From the IMG/VR virus record IMGVR_UViG_3300045110_000303, positions 1 to 40,861 of that record: a stretch of DNA of 40,861 nt. The stretch is one strand, 5' to 3'. A model generated the notes under the pieces. The model worked only from the letters and a program-made list of their open reading frames with translations, did no database searches and was not told the DNA's origin. Position 1 is the first letter of the stretch. The number at the start of each line of letters is the position of its first letter. The stretch is from a virus. The translations under genes and the position numbers were made by a program. Of the stretch, positions 6,206-13,706 are shown piece after piece.

Positions 6206-6752
6206 TATCATCATCCTTGCGTTGCTGCGTTTTTCGTCTGGTGACTTGAGTCTCGCTTGGCAATCTTCGATTGCTGTTTTGCTCGGCCGAGGTTGCCCAA
6301 CGACAGTTATCTGGCTCGTAATTACCGTTGTTGTTGATACGATCCAGAGAATGCGATGAAGTTGGTCGCCGTCCCATGTCCACAAGAAAGCTGGTGAAGC
6401 TGGTTGACCACCGCTCGCAGAGCGAGATCCCTCGTCCGCCGTAATCCACATAATGTTTGTCGTTTGGATTGAGACAGCGTTGCTTCATGCCAGCCCAGGC
6501 GCGATATTCGGGCGTATCTTCTATTGCATCTCCGTGCGTCCTGTTGGCTCTTCCAATTTGTTTTGTCATTTCGCGTTGTAAGCAGCCGCACGATTTGGTC
6601 CGCGATAGCAGACCGCTCAATCTTACGACCACTCGATTTCCGCATTCACATTCGCAATGCCAAGCCGAACAGCCGTTGAGTATTTCGGCAAAACTAATGA
6701 CGGTAAGCCGGCCGAATGTTTTGCCGGTAATGTCACGACGGGGAGGCATCAT
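6177..6752 (-). CDS. Homing-endonuclease-like protein with N-terminal zinc-binding Cys cluster
   Basis: A 191-residue protein. Residues 10-60 hold a Cys cluster (HCECECG at 32-38 and CGC at 55-57), probably a zinc ribbon for DNA binding. Residues 82-163 match the phage endonuclease pattern YRAWAGMKQRC ... HSLDRINNNGNYEP ... NCRWATSAEQNSNRR, usually labelled HNH or EDxHD homing endonuclease. It lies between the exonuclease and RecT genes, starts in an ATGA overlap with the first and overlaps the second. It has a good ribosome-binding site (GGGAG). It could be a domesticated homing nuclease or a working part of the recombination module. Confidence 0.8.
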   Translation of the reverse strand: MMPPRRDITGKTFGRLTVISFAEILNGCSAWHCECECGNRVVVRLSGLLSRTKSCGCLQREMTKQIGRANRTHGDAIEDTPEYRAWAGMKQRCLNPNDKHYVDYGGRGISLCERWSTSFTSFLVDMGRRPTSSHSLDRINNNGNYEPDNCRWATSAEQNSNRRLPSETQVTRRKTQQRKDDDNDKHRAHQT

Positions 6753-7723
6753 GCGGCTCCCTGTTGTGTTTGGTCCTCGCCGCCGTCCGGCCGCTCGTGC
6801 GCCGGGCGCCGATCGTAGATGCGCAGCGAGCGAATGGATTTGGGCGGCACTTGATAGCCGGCGCGCTCGGTCGTCTTGAACGTGATCCGCCAGCCATCGA
6901 GACCCACGCCGCGTTCGGCATCGCCGAGCGCGAGCTTGATTTCGTTCTCGATCTCCTCGCAGCGGGCCGCATCGTTCTTGATGCGCGCCATCAAGGCGGC
7001 GCGCTGGGCGAGGATGATCGGCAGCTCGTTGGCGCCGGCGAGGTCGAGTTCCTTGCCGGCTTGCTCGCGCCGCGTCAGCTCGCGGATCGCGTCGCTGTCT
7101 CTTGCGAGGTCGGCCGGCGGCTCGCGCCCGGCCTCGACGTCGGCCCAGAAGTTTTGCACGGCCTCGACGATCTCGGCCTCGACCTCTTTGTCGCGCGCCA
7201 CCTCGATCAGGTGGACGTCCATTGCGTAGGGGTCGACCACGAGGGCGCCAACGAAACCGAAGGCGGCATCGGCGAGCATCATCTCGACCATGACCTGCAG
7301 CTTGATCCAGAACGGCAATTCGCGCCCTTCGTCCCAGTCGCGTTCGAAGACCGACGGTGCGCAGGTTTTCGTCTGCAGCACGCAGAAGCCGCGCGGGTTG
7401 TCATTCGCGTCGATAAAGAAATCCGGCGTTGCGCCGAGCCGCAGATCAGGATCGCGCAGATAGACGCCGGCGGGGATCACGCGCCAGTCGGGACGCTGCT
7501 CGCCAACGGCTTTTGCCACCGCGGGCTCGAGCCAGCGGCCGCGGCGGGTGACGCGGTTGTCGGGTTTCCTGGGGAAGTCGACGCCGCGTTTTTCCAGATG
7601 TAGATGCAGCGCCGTGGTGTAGGGATGCCGGCCGAACAGCGCAGCGATCGTCGAGGCGGTGACGTCGGCCTTGCGCCAGGTGAGCCAGTCGGCTTCGGAT
7701 GTTATCAGTTTCCGCTCGATCAT
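6749..7723 (-). CDS. YqaJ-like (lambda exonuclease family) recombinase nuclease
   Basis: A 324-residue nuclease of the lambda Exo fold that resects double-strand ends for RecT. Visible motifs: RGRWLEPAVAKAVGE with Glu66, GATPDFFID with Asp101, then CVLQTKT with Gln117 and Lys119, and KLQVMVEM with Gln143. The usual D-(E)xK motif therefore has Gln in the Glu position. The start at 7723 has GGAG upstream; a longer frame to 7762 has no good site. The C-terminal region (after residue 200) is helical and charged. It is the first gene of the leftward operon. Confidence 0.85.
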   Translation of the reverse strand: MIERKLITSEADWLTWRKADVTASTIAALFGRHPYTTALHLHLEKRGVDFPRKPDNRVTRRGRWLEPAVAKAVGEQRPDWRVIPAGVYLRDPDLRLGATPDFFIDANDNPRGFCVLQTKTCAPSVFERDWDEGRELPFWIKLQVMVEMMLADAAFGFVGALVVDPYAMDVHLIEVARDKEVEAEIVEAVQNFWADVEAGREPPADLARDSDAIRELTRREQAGKELDLAGANELPIILAQRAALMARIKNDAARCEEIENEIKLALGDAERGVGLDGWRITFKTTERAGYQVPPKSIRSLRIYDRRPAHERPDGGEDQTQQGAA

Positions 7724-7745
7724 CACGCAGACTCCAACTCTATTA

Positions 7746-7793
7746 CCGGCCGCCGCACCCACCGGAGTGGGCGACAGTGAGCGCGGCGGCCGG
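7746..7793 (-). promoter_or_regulatory. Nested GC-rich hairpin in exonuclease leader
   Basis: CCGGCCGCCGC at 7746-7756 pairs with GCGGCGGCCGG at 7783-7793, and inside them CCCAC (7758-7762) pairs with GTGGG (7767-7771). In the leftward transcript this structure would end about 23 bases before the exonuclease start. It could attenuate the operon or hide the ribosome-binding site; it lacks a U-tract. Confidence 0.45.
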
Positions 7794-7854
7794 CCGTGCC
7801 TGGCGTGTGCGGCACTGCCAGGGTTCGATGGCGGGGAATTGTCTTGTTGAGTTC

Positions 7855-7867
7855 CGTGAAGTTCACG
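7855..7867. promoter_or_regulatory. Palindrome, candidate operator
   Basis: CGTGAA-G-TTCACG is a perfect 13-base dyad in the middle of the divergent control region, the same length and symmetry as the dyad at 290-302 but a different sequence. It could be bound by a dimeric repressor controlling both early operons. Confidence 0.4.
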
Positions 7868-8179
7868 TTTGTCTTGGTTTGAATTTGTAAAGGGAAAAAT
7901 CCGCGGCCGGCAAGATCAAATTTTGACGGATTTATTTTCGCGGTGGTATTGCCGCGCGCATGTAAAGGGATTTTCCGGCGAGCATGAAAGGGGTTGCGCG
8001 AAGCATCGCAATTCATGGACGCGCCGAAAAGCGGAAACCAGATTTCCGGAAACCGGAAGAGGTAAAAAGTCGCTCACTTCCCGGCCAATTCGGCCTGTGG
8101 CAACCTTTACCCTCTAACCAGCGACAGCATCAAGGAAACTTTTGCGCGGTTTTTACCCCGGCAACGGAAAGGCTTTGCC

Positions 8180-8569
8180 ATGGCTAGAAAGTCCAAGCAA
8201 GTCACCAATGGTTATGACCGAAAACTTCTGGAAGGGTATCTCGTCGAGATCGAAGCCGCCGACCAGCAGCTCGACACGCTGCGGTCCCAGTACATGAACA
8301 AGTGCAAGGTTCCACGCGGGGATATTGCCGGGGTGTTCGAGGCCGCAAAAGAGGCCGGCATCCCGATGCGGGCGTTCAAGACCATCGTCATGAACCGCAG
8401 GCTCGAGCGGCGCCAGGGCGCCAACGTCGCCAAGCTCGAGGCCGACGACGCGGACAATTACGATAGCCTCGTTGCCTCGCTCGGCGATTTCATCAACCTG
8501 CCGCTCGGCCAGGCCGCGGCCGGGCGCGAGCACGCCGCCGTCGCCGAGTATCTCGACAGCCTGGCCTAG
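8180..8569 (+). CDS. GapR-like (DUF2312-like) DNA-binding protein
   Basis: A 129-residue protein. Residues 10-80 form long helices, LLEGYLVEIEAADQQLDTLR, then DIAGVFEAAKEAGIPMRAF and KTIVMNRRLERR. This resembles GapR/DUF2312 proteins of alphaproteobacteria (a helix, AKGNGFD-like turn, KIIRLR-like basic helix). GapR binds overtwisted AT-rich DNA. GGAAAGG stands eight bases before the start. First gene of the rightward replication operon, so a role in replication or nucleoid handling is plausible. Confidence 0.55.
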   Translation: MARKSKQVTNGYDRKLLEGYLVEIEAADQQLDTLRSQYMNKCKVPRGDIAGVFEAAKEAGIPMRAFKTIVMNRRLERRQGANVAKLEADDADNYDSLVASLGDFINLPLGQAAAGREHAAVAEYLDSLA

Positions 8570-8573
8570 AAAA

Positions 8574-8864
8574 GTGCCCCCGGAACTGTGCCGGTCGTGC
8601 GGACAGCCGATCCGCCTTCAGCGCGTCGGAATTCGGCTGCCGCCGCTCAAGGCCTCGATGTTCGATCTGGTCAAGCGCGCCGGCGACCTCGGCATCAGCA
8701 CGGAAGAGCTCATGCGCGAGCTTTACGTCGAGCGGGTGCCACCCAAGCCGAACACCGTCAAAGTCCACATGTGGCAGATCAACGAGCTGCTGGTCGAGAC
8801 CGAATATTCGATCGTGTCCGACCGGCGGCGGTGGTTCCTGCGGAAGGCGGGGGTGGTCCGATGA
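8574..8864 (+). CDS. Winged-HTH protein with N-terminal CxxC
   Basis: A 96-residue protein starting at GTG 8574, four bases after the previous stop. CRSCG at the N-terminus could bind zinc with other ligands. The C-terminal half, FDLVKRAGDLGISTEELMRE, TVKVHMWQINELL and IVSDRRRWFLRKAG, has the layout of a winged helix like the OmpR C-terminal domain. Its stop overlaps the next start (ATGA). Confidence 0.65.
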   Translation: MPPELCRSCGQPIRLQRVGIRLPPLKASMFDLVKRAGDLGISTEELMRELYVERVPPKPNTVKVHMWQINELLVETEYSIVSDRRRWFLRKAGVVR

Positions 8865-9301
8865 ACGGCGACGTGCGGCAGCTCCACCTTTTCCGCTCGA
8901 AGCGGCAGCGCGGCATCAAGCCGCCGGCGCCGCTCGAGTTCGAAGTGCATTGCATGGTCGCCGACACGCTGCGGCGGTGGGCAACGCCGGGGTGGATCTG
9001 GACGCATCTGCCGATGGGCGAGCTCCGTGATGCCGTGACTGGCGCGCGGCTCAAGCGGATGGGCACGCAGCCAGGGTGGCCTGATCTGATCCTGATCCCG
9101 CCCGCGGGGCCGAAATTTTGGTCGCGCCCGCATTTCCTCGAGCTCAAGCGCCGCGGCGGCAAACTCACCGAGGCGCAAGCCGGCTTTGCCCTTTGGTGCA
9201 AACTCAACGGCTGCCCGCACGAGGTTTGCAATACCTTTGCCGCGGCGGTGAAGATACTCAAATCATGGGGTGCGCTGATGGACAGGGTGAAGGTGCAATG
9301 A
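8861..9301 (+). CDS. VRR-NUC domain nuclease
   Basis: A 146-residue nuclease of the PD-(D/E)xK superfamily. Motifs: QPGWPDLILIP (Asp), HFLELKRRGGKLTEAQ (Glu-x-Lys plus Gln), and a C-terminal ILKSWG. Stand-alone viral VRR-NUC proteins cut branched DNA such as Holliday junctions. The start at 8861 overlaps the previous stop and the stop overlaps the next start. It probably resolves replication or recombination intermediates before packaging. Confidence 0.85.
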   Translation: MNGDVRQLHLFRSKRQRGIKPPAPLEFEVHCMVADTLRRWATPGWIWTHLPMGELRDAVTGARLKRMGTQPGWPDLILIPPAGPKFWSRPHFLELKRRGGKLTEAQAGFALWCKLNGCPHEVCNTFAAAVKILKSWGALMDRVKVQ

Positions 9302-9741
9302 CGGACTTCTTCGAAACATTGCGGGCAGAGATCACCAGGGCCAATGCTCTGGAACTGCTGCGCGATGTTGCGTGTCCATATTGCGAAAACGTCGGCGAGT
9401 ATCAGTTGTTCGATGAGATCAATAACAATGGTGTCGGTATTCGATGCCGCAGTTGCGACAAGCATCATCCGTTCGTCAAGCAACACATCATGTGGCTGCG
9501 CAGCGGCGAAAAGCGCCGATCGAATGACATTGTTGCAGTGACCAAGGAATGCGGCGCCTATTGCTGGGGGTGCGGGATGACGTTCGATGACCTCATGCGA
9601 TTCGGCATCGGCATTCAGGTTCATCATACCCGTCCATTCGCCGAGCACGGCGAGACTTACAAAAAGATCCCGATGTGTGCCGACTGCCACGAGGCGGCTA
9701 ACCTGATCCAGAGAATTCATCGTCGGTTGGCGCAGAGGTAG
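9298..9741 (+). CDS. Zinc-ribbon HNH-type protein
   Basis: A 147-residue protein with three pairs of cysteines: CPYC (about 24-27), CRSC (about 49-52) and CWGC (about 85-88). Then follows an HNH-like core, VHHTRPFAEHGE and CADCHEAANLI. It could be an HNH endonuclease or a recombination endonuclease-VII-like protein. It sits between the VRR-NUC and primase genes, so a second nuclease of the replication module. Confidence 0.7.
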   Translation: MTDFFETLRAEITRANALELLRDVACPYCENVGEYQLFDEINNNGVGIRCRSCDKHHPFVKQHIMWLRSGEKRRSNDIVAVTKECGAYCWGCGMTFDDLMRFGIGIQVHHTRPFAEHGETYKKIPMCADCHEAANLIQRIHRRLAQR

Positions 9742-9744
9742 AGA

Positions 9745-11655
9745 ATGAACCTGTCGGCGCAAACCGAACTGCGATCACAGTTATTGCGGGGAGGTTATTC
9801 CCCGATTCCACTGCAGGGCAAAATACCACCCATGGAGGGATGGCAACAAAAAACCCAGACAAATAACGATGAAATAAAGCTATGGTCAAACCTTTATCCT
9901 TACTGCGGCAATACCGGAATTCTAACCCGACTCTCACCCACAATCGACATCGACATCATGGATCAAGCCGCCGCTGAGGCGGTGGAGGAACTGGCGCGGG
10001 ATAGGTTTGAGGAGCGTGGATGGTTTCTGGTGCGAATAGGTAAAGCACCCAAGCGCGCGGTCGTGATGAGGACATTGACGCCCTTCAAAAAGGATCAACT
10101 GAAGCTAGTCGCGCCGAATGGCACCACGGGCAAAATCGAGATACTCGCGGACGGGCAACAGGTCGTCGTCGACGGCATTCATCCCGACACACAAAGACCG
10201 TATACCTGGCACGGCGGCGAACTTTGGAGCATTGCCGCCGAGGAATTGCCCTACATTTCCGAGGCGGAAGCGCACACCTTTCTCGCCGATGCGGGCGAGC
10301 TGCTCGTGCGGGATTTTGGTTACACCGTCGTCGAGGCCGCAAAATCCAACGGCACTAATGCTGACCACGCCGCGGGCGCCGATTGGAGCGACCACATCAA
10401 TGCAATTCTGACCGGCACCGACCTCCACGACTCGACGACGGCGTTAGCCGGTAAATTGGTCGTTGGCGGCCTTAACAACGGACCAAGCGTGCGGCTCCTG
10501 CGCGCCATCATGGGCGCGTCGGCGGCACCGCACGACGAGCGATGGCGGCTCCGTTATGACGACTTGCCGCGCGCGGTTCGCACTGCGAGAGAAAAGCTTG
10601 TTCCCGTTGGCGAGCCCAGCAAGCCTACCGTCGGGGCGTTGCTACTGACCTTGGCCCGGTTCGTGGCTGGGTTCACACCGCCGGCCTATGTCGTCGACGG
10701 CATACTGCAGCGTGGCTACCTCTACAGCCTCACGGCGCGGACCAACCACGGCAAGACCACGATAGCCATGTTTGTCACCATCTGCATCGACCGCGGCGTG
10801 CCAATTCACGGAAGAGAGGTACTAGGCGGGACGGTCCTGTTCCTGGCCGGCGAAAACGCGGACGACATCCGAGCTCGATTTCTGGTGGCGGCCGACTATT
10901 ACGGCTTCGATCTCAACACCAGCAGGATCAGGGTTATCGATGGGGTCCTCAATCTTGAGGAACGGATGCCGGTCATCCGGGCCGAGACGGATCGTATCGA
11001 CGATCTTGTGCTCGTGATTGTCGATACGGCGGCGGCCTACTTCCCAGGCGACGAGACCAACAGCAACAGCCAGCAGGCCGCCTATGCCCGCCAACTGCGC
11101 CAACTGACCCTGCTGCGGGGCAAGCCGACCGTTATCGTCAATTGCCACCCCATCAAGAACGCCGCCAAGGACAACCTGCTGCCGGCCGGTGGTGGAGCCT
11201 TTCTCAACGAGGTGGACGGTAACCTGACCCTCTGGGCAGATGAAAAGCAGGTCACCTTGCACTGGCAGGGCAAGTTCCGCGGGCCAGAGTTCGAGCCCTT
11301 GCTGTTCGAGCTGGTCAAGACCGAGAGCCCGCGCGTCGTCGATGCCAAGGGCCGGACGATGCCCTCGGTGGTTGCCCTGCCGACCGCCGACAATGCCCTC
11401 GAAGCCGGCGACCGCAAACGGGAGGACGAGGAAAACAGGGTGCTATGGATCCTGGCCGAAAACCCGCGCGCATCCTTCATGCGGATTGCGCAAAAGGGCG
11501 ATTTCGTCATCGACGGCCGAGAGCAGAAGGCCAAGGTCCAACGGATCATTGGTCGCCTGGCGGCGGACAAGCTCGTGGCCAAGCACCGGGGCAAGTATCG
11601 GATCACTGAATCGGGGCGAAAAGAGCTCGGATTGAAGGACGATGGAAGTGACTGA
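9745..11655 (+). CDS. Primase-polymerase / RepA-like helicase fusion
   Basis: A 636-residue replication protein. Residues 1-160 resemble the bifunctional primase-polymerase (Prim-Pol) domain: YSPIPLQGKIPPMEGWQ, IDIDI with Asp68 and Asp70, and VVDGIHPDTQRPYTW. Residues 310-540 are a RecA-like AAA_25 ATPase: Walker A at 329-339 (LTARTNHGKTT, first Gly missing), Walker B LVIVDT with Asp427, then NCHPIKN and an LPAGGGAF loop. The C-terminus (570-636) looks like a winged helix. It would prime and unwind DNA at the adjacent iteron origin. Confidence 0.9.
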   Translation: MNLSAQTELRSQLLRGGYSPIPLQGKIPPMEGWQQKTQTNNDEIKLWSNLYPYCGNTGILTRLSPTIDIDIMDQAAAEAVEELARDRFEERGWFLVRIGKAPKRAVVMRTLTPFKKDQLKLVAPNGTTGKIEILADGQQVVVDGIHPDTQRPYTWHGGELWSIAAEELPYISEAEAHTFLADAGELLVRDFGYTVVEAAKSNGTNADHAAGADWSDHINAILTGTDLHDSTTALAGKLVVGGLNNGPSVRLLRAIMGASAAPHDERWRLRYDDLPRAVRTAREKLVPVGEPSKPTVGALLLTLARFVAGFTPPAYVVDGILQRGYLYSLTARTNHGKTTIAMFVTICIDRGVPIHGREVLGGTVLFLAGENADDIRARFLVAADYYGFDLNTSRIRVIDGVLNLEERMPVIRAETDRIDDLVLVIVDTAAAYFPGDETNSNSQQAAYARQLRQLTLLRGKPTVIVNCHPIKNAAKDNLLPAGGGAFLNEVDGNLTLWADEKQVTLHWQGKFRGPEFEPLLFELVKTESPRVVDAKGRTMPSVVALPTADNALEAGDRKREDEENRVLWILAENPRASFMRIAQKGDFVIDGREQKAKVQRIIGRLAADKLVAKHRGKYRITESGRKELGLKDDGSD

Positions 11656-11880
11656 AATCATTAAACAATCATCGTATCACCCCCGTTTGATACGCCAAAT
11701 ACACTGTATCAGGGTGATACGGGACCGAGATACGATTGTCAGATTTCCCATAACCCCATGAAAAGATACACCCAATTAGTATCAGAACCGATCGAACGGT
11801 CATCCACTATGAAACCGTATCGTATCGGGGTTCTTACTATTGGTTCTTACTATTGGTTCTTACTATTGGTTCTTACGGTC
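11656..11880. other. Candidate replication origin: GATAC iterons and AT-rich 13-mers
   Basis: GATAC or its complement GTATC occurs nine times between 11674 and 11826 (at 11674, 11689, 11706, 11716, 11729, 11765, 11779, 11817 and 11822). Less than one would be expected by chance. Two of them form the dyad GTATC-AGGGT-GATAC at 11706-11720. Directly next to them are three tandem 13-mers (11831-11869). The stretch is AT-richer than its surroundings, has no gene, and follows the primase-helicase gene. Iterons plus an AT-rich unwinding element is the standard layout of initiator-dependent origins. Confidence 0.7.
11831..11876 (+). repeat. Tandem 13-bp repeats (3.5 copies)
   Basis: TTCTTACTATTGG is repeated at 11831-11843, 11844-11856 and 11857-11869, followed by a partial copy TTCTTAC to 11876. 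The full copies are identical. Their AT content and 13-base period recall the 13-mers of the bacterial oriC unwinding element. Confidence 0.9.
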
Positions 11881-11927
11881 GGTTTTTTATTCGGTGTCCG
11901 GGTGGCCCCATTCGGCCCGGCCCGATA

Positions 11928-11966
11928 GGGGTGCGCTGGAACTTGTCAGGAGAACCAGCGCACCCC
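11928..11966. promoter_or_regulatory. 12-bp perfect hairpin beside the origin
   Basis: GGGGTGCGCTGG at 11928-11939 pairs perfectly with CCAGCGCACCCC at 11955-11966, leaving a 15-base loop that contains AGGAGA. No U-tract follows, so it is not a classical terminator. It could be a priming or single-strand-origin structure, or an RNA element in the leader of the next gene, which starts 22 bases later. Confidence 0.55.
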
Positions 11967-11987
11967 GACCCGCGGGAGGCGAGGCAG

Positions 11988-12074
11988 ATGACCGAGACCC
12001 AGGAGCGCACGGCCATCGTGCTGGCCATCGTGGCCGCAGCCGTCATCGTCGTCCTGATGCTGGTGCTGACATGA
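11988..12074 (+). CDS. Tiny single-pass membrane protein (28 residues)
   Basis: The frame reads MTETQERTAI followed by an uninterrupted hydrophobic helix (about residues 10-28, Val/Ala/Leu/Ile) and stops. GGGAGG lies about nine bases before the ATG, and the stop overlaps the start of the next gene (ATGA), both good signs of a real gene. It is too short for any domain; an N-in/C-out membrane peptide is likely. Confidence 0.6.
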   Translation: MTETQERTAIVLAIVAAAVIVVLMLVLT

Positions 12075-12328
12075 AGCCCGGTGACATCGTGTTCTGGCGC
12101 GACGACCGGTTCGGCAAGCACCGCTTTTGGGAAATCCAGGGAATTTACCTTGGGGCCGAAGGCCAGGAGGCGATTGTTGAACTCAAGAACCTTCTTGAGA
12201 AACCAGGACGGGTGTCCGGCCACACGACGGCTTTTACGCACACGTTCGTGCCGGAGCCGCTGCTGCGGAATCTGGCGATCTACACCCCGGTCGAGGTTGA
12301 AAATGCAAACTACACGCGAGTGGTATGA
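12071..12328 (+). CDS. Small protein of unknown function
   Basis: An 85-residue protein starting MKPGDIVFWRDDRFGKHRFW. The alternating strand pattern with 'PGDIVFW' resembles a small beta-barrel (SH3-like or KOW-like), but I cannot assign a family. It overlaps the tiny membrane protein gene by four bases and the next gene by 26. Confidence 0.6.
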   Translation: MKPGDIVFWRDDRFGKHRFWEIQGIYLGAEGQEAIVELKNLLEKPGRVSGHTTAFTHTFVPEPLLRNLAIYTPVEVENANYTRVV

Positions 12329-12479
12329 GCGTCACGACTGCACGCACGCCCATTGCCCATTCGACTGTGAACACCCGCAGCCGATCCTCGACGGCGACGA
12401 ACTGCTGTGCCTGCGTTGTCTGACCTTCGAGGGCCGGCGCACGCCGATGATCCCGTGCACACCGGAGACATGCGGATGA
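12303..12479 (+). CDS. Small Cys-rich, probably zinc-binding protein
   Basis: A 58-residue protein with a Cys/His-rich centre: CTHAHCPFDCEHPQP, then LLCLRCLTFEG and C-terminal IPCTPETCG. The spacing suggests one or two zinc knuckles. GAGG lies six bases before the ATG at 12303; the stop overlaps the next start in ATGA. No family recognised. Confidence 0.6.
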   Translation: MQTTREWYERHDCTHAHCPFDCEHPQPILDGDELLCLRCLTFEGRRTPMIPCTPETCG

Positions 12480-12790
12480 GCCGCCGGACATTGCCGCAAC
12501 GCCGCGCCGCCGAAACCTTCGAGCTGCGGCACGGGCAGCAGATCGTGACCGTCACCACCGGCTACTACGCCGACGGCACGCTCGGCGAAGTCTTTGTCAC
12601 CGCACCCAAGGCTGGCAGCAGCATGGAAGCGATCGCCCGCGACGCCGCGGTCCTGCTGTCGATCGCCATCCAGTACCGGGTCCCGCTCGACACCCTGCGC
12701 CACGCGATCACCCGCGAACAGGACGGCTCGGCGTCCAGCATCATCGGCAAGGTCGTGGATAGGCTGGCAAGGGAAGATCCATGCGCCTGA
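12476..12790 (+). CDS. TSCPD domain protein (ribonucleotide-reductase-associated)
   Basis: A 104-residue protein that fits the TSCPD domain found at the C-terminus of class II ribonucleotide reductases and as stand-alone proteins. Visible pattern: LGEVFVTAPKAGSSMEAIAR, then LLSIAIQYRVPLDTLRHAIT and a C-terminal SSIIGKVVDRLA. It probably relates to nucleotide metabolism or its control during replication, but the stand-alone function is unknown. An in-frame ATG two codons upstream (12470) is also possible. Confidence 0.7.
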   Translation: MSRRTLPQRRAAETFELRHGQQIVTVTTGYYADGTLGEVFVTAPKAGSSMEAIARDAAVLLSIAIQYRVPLDTLRHAITREQDGSASSIIGKVVDRLAREDPCA

Positions 12791-13263
12791 GCTCGATCGA
12801 GATCGATAGCCAGGGCTTGGCGCCGCCGCAGTGGTCCGCCGAGTGGGTGCAGCGGCGGCTGATCGAGGCCTATTCGGTGGAACGCAGATTGCCGCAAGCG
12901 CGCCGGCGGTTGTTGGTTGCCTCTGCCTGGCCGAGCATGGCGGTCGAATTCTCGGATATTGTTGGGCGCGCCGACGACGATCGCAAAGACCGGTTTCACA
13001 GTTGGGAATTCACCCGGCTCGGCGTTTCGGCCACCGACATCTCCCGCATGGAACAGGCGCACGATTGGCTGATCATGCTGGCGCCCTATCCCGAGGAAAG
13101 GCTTTGTCTGGCCCAATGGGCTGCAGCCGTGGCCTATCGGCGGTCGGTGCGAAAAATGCTGGCAAAACGGGGTTGGTCGCGGTCGACGTTCTATCGTTAC
13201 GCGAGCGGTGGCGCCCATGTCATTGCGCTGGAACTCAATCGGCAATCGCAGCCGGTGGGGTAG
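12781..13263 (+). CDS. HTH-like protein (resembles DUF6362)
   Basis: A 160-residue protein. WSAEWVQRRLIEAYSVERRL opens the fold; near the end, VRKMLAKRGWSRSTFYRYAS is a clear helix-turn-helix with a basic approach. The general layout recalls DUF6362 phage proteins, which sit before terminase or late genes. It may be a late-gene regulator; that is inference from its place as the last gene before the regulatory gap. GGGAAG precedes the start and the first 10 bases overlap the TSCPD gene. Confidence 0.65.
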   Translation: MRLSSIEIDSQGLAPPQWSAEWVQRRLIEAYSVERRLPQARRRLLVASAWPSMAVEFSDIVGRADDDRKDRFHSWEFTRLGVSATDISRMEQAHDWLIMLAPYPEERLCLAQWAAAVAYRRSVRKMLAKRGWSRSTFYRYASGGAHVIALELNRQSQPVG

Positions 13264-13265
13264 CG

Positions 13266-13296
13266 ATCTGGGGTTAGACCCAAGATGTTGATTTTT
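13266..13296 (+). terminator. Weak Rho-independent terminator candidate
   Basis: ATCTGGG (13266-13272) pairs with CCC-A-AGAT (13279-13286, one bulged A) around a 6-base loop and is followed by GTTGATTTTT. It stands right after the last gene of the replication operon. Confidence 0.4.
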
Positions 13297-13398
13297 CAAA
13301 AAAACATTGGTACCAGTTTTAGCCATCCCAGACGGTAGCGTGGCGAAGATCGTCCCAAACGGTTGAATTGCCGTGCGGATCGGCGTATTTTCGGAGTA

Positions 13399-13429
13399 GG
13401 TGGGGAATGGCTGATGACCATCCCCCACC
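13399..13429. promoter_or_regulatory. Hairpin
   Basis: GGTGGGGAATGG at 13399-13410 pairs with CCATCCCCCACC at 13418-13429 with a single mismatch and a 7-base loop. No T-run follows. Could be a processing, termination or protein-binding structure. Confidence 0.4.
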
Positions 13430-13581
13430 GCCGCGCTTAGATCAGAAAGGTCACCCAGAACCGAACTCTATCCGGCCGAAGAGGCGCACCGATTGTGGGC
13501 CCTGAAGCGAGGCGATCGAGAAGTCCCCGCGGCGTCGGCATTTTCTGCCATGTTCGTTGACAACGGCCGCGACTTTTGAGG

Positions 13582-13604
13582 TGAACGACGGCGCACGTCG
13601 TTCA
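13582..13604. promoter_or_regulatory. 9-bp dyad, candidate operator or hairpin
   Basis: TGAACGACG-GCGCA-CGTCGTTCA is a perfect inverted repeat followed by TGATTTGTT. It could act as an operator for the late operon or as a weak terminator. Confidence 0.45.
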
Positions 13605-13706
13605 TGATTTGTTCCAGTATACCCACTCACTACAAAACTGAACTCAAACCGGCGCCGCGGCGGCACAACTTGAGGAGCACGCCCCTTGTCGAAATCCGGC
13701 GGCTTG

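Larger units (their letters stand above)
7724..8179. promoter_or_regulatory. Divergent control region between early operons
   Basis: This 456-base region without genes separates the leftward recombination/lysogeny operon from the rightward replication operon. It holds a long GC-rich hairpin (7746-7793), a smaller dyad CCTGGC...GCCAGG (7799-7822), a perfect palindrome at 7855-7867, an AAATCCG...CGGATTT pair near 7904-7933, and a possible rightward promoter (TTGACG at 7923, TATTGC at 7947, 18-base spacer). The replication leader would be about 220 bases long. Promoter calls are weak; the dyads are seen directly. Confidence 0.5.

Noticed and set aside
6206-6451. N-terminal extension of RecT by 82 codons
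   Set aside because: The extension lies wholly inside the nuclease gene and does not resemble RecT; AAGG before ATG 6205 decides the shorter start.
6764-7603. 279-residue plus-strand frame
   Set aside because: Shadow of the exonuclease on the other strand; the exonuclease has clear motifs.
11831-11876. CRISPR array or microsatellite-type artefact
   Set aside because: Repeats are 13 bases and contiguous, without spacers, and sit beside iterons; an origin element explains them better.
12565-13428. 287-residue minus-strand frame
   Set aside because: Antisense to the TSCPD and HTH genes and the following gap; no motif, no ribosome-binding site.
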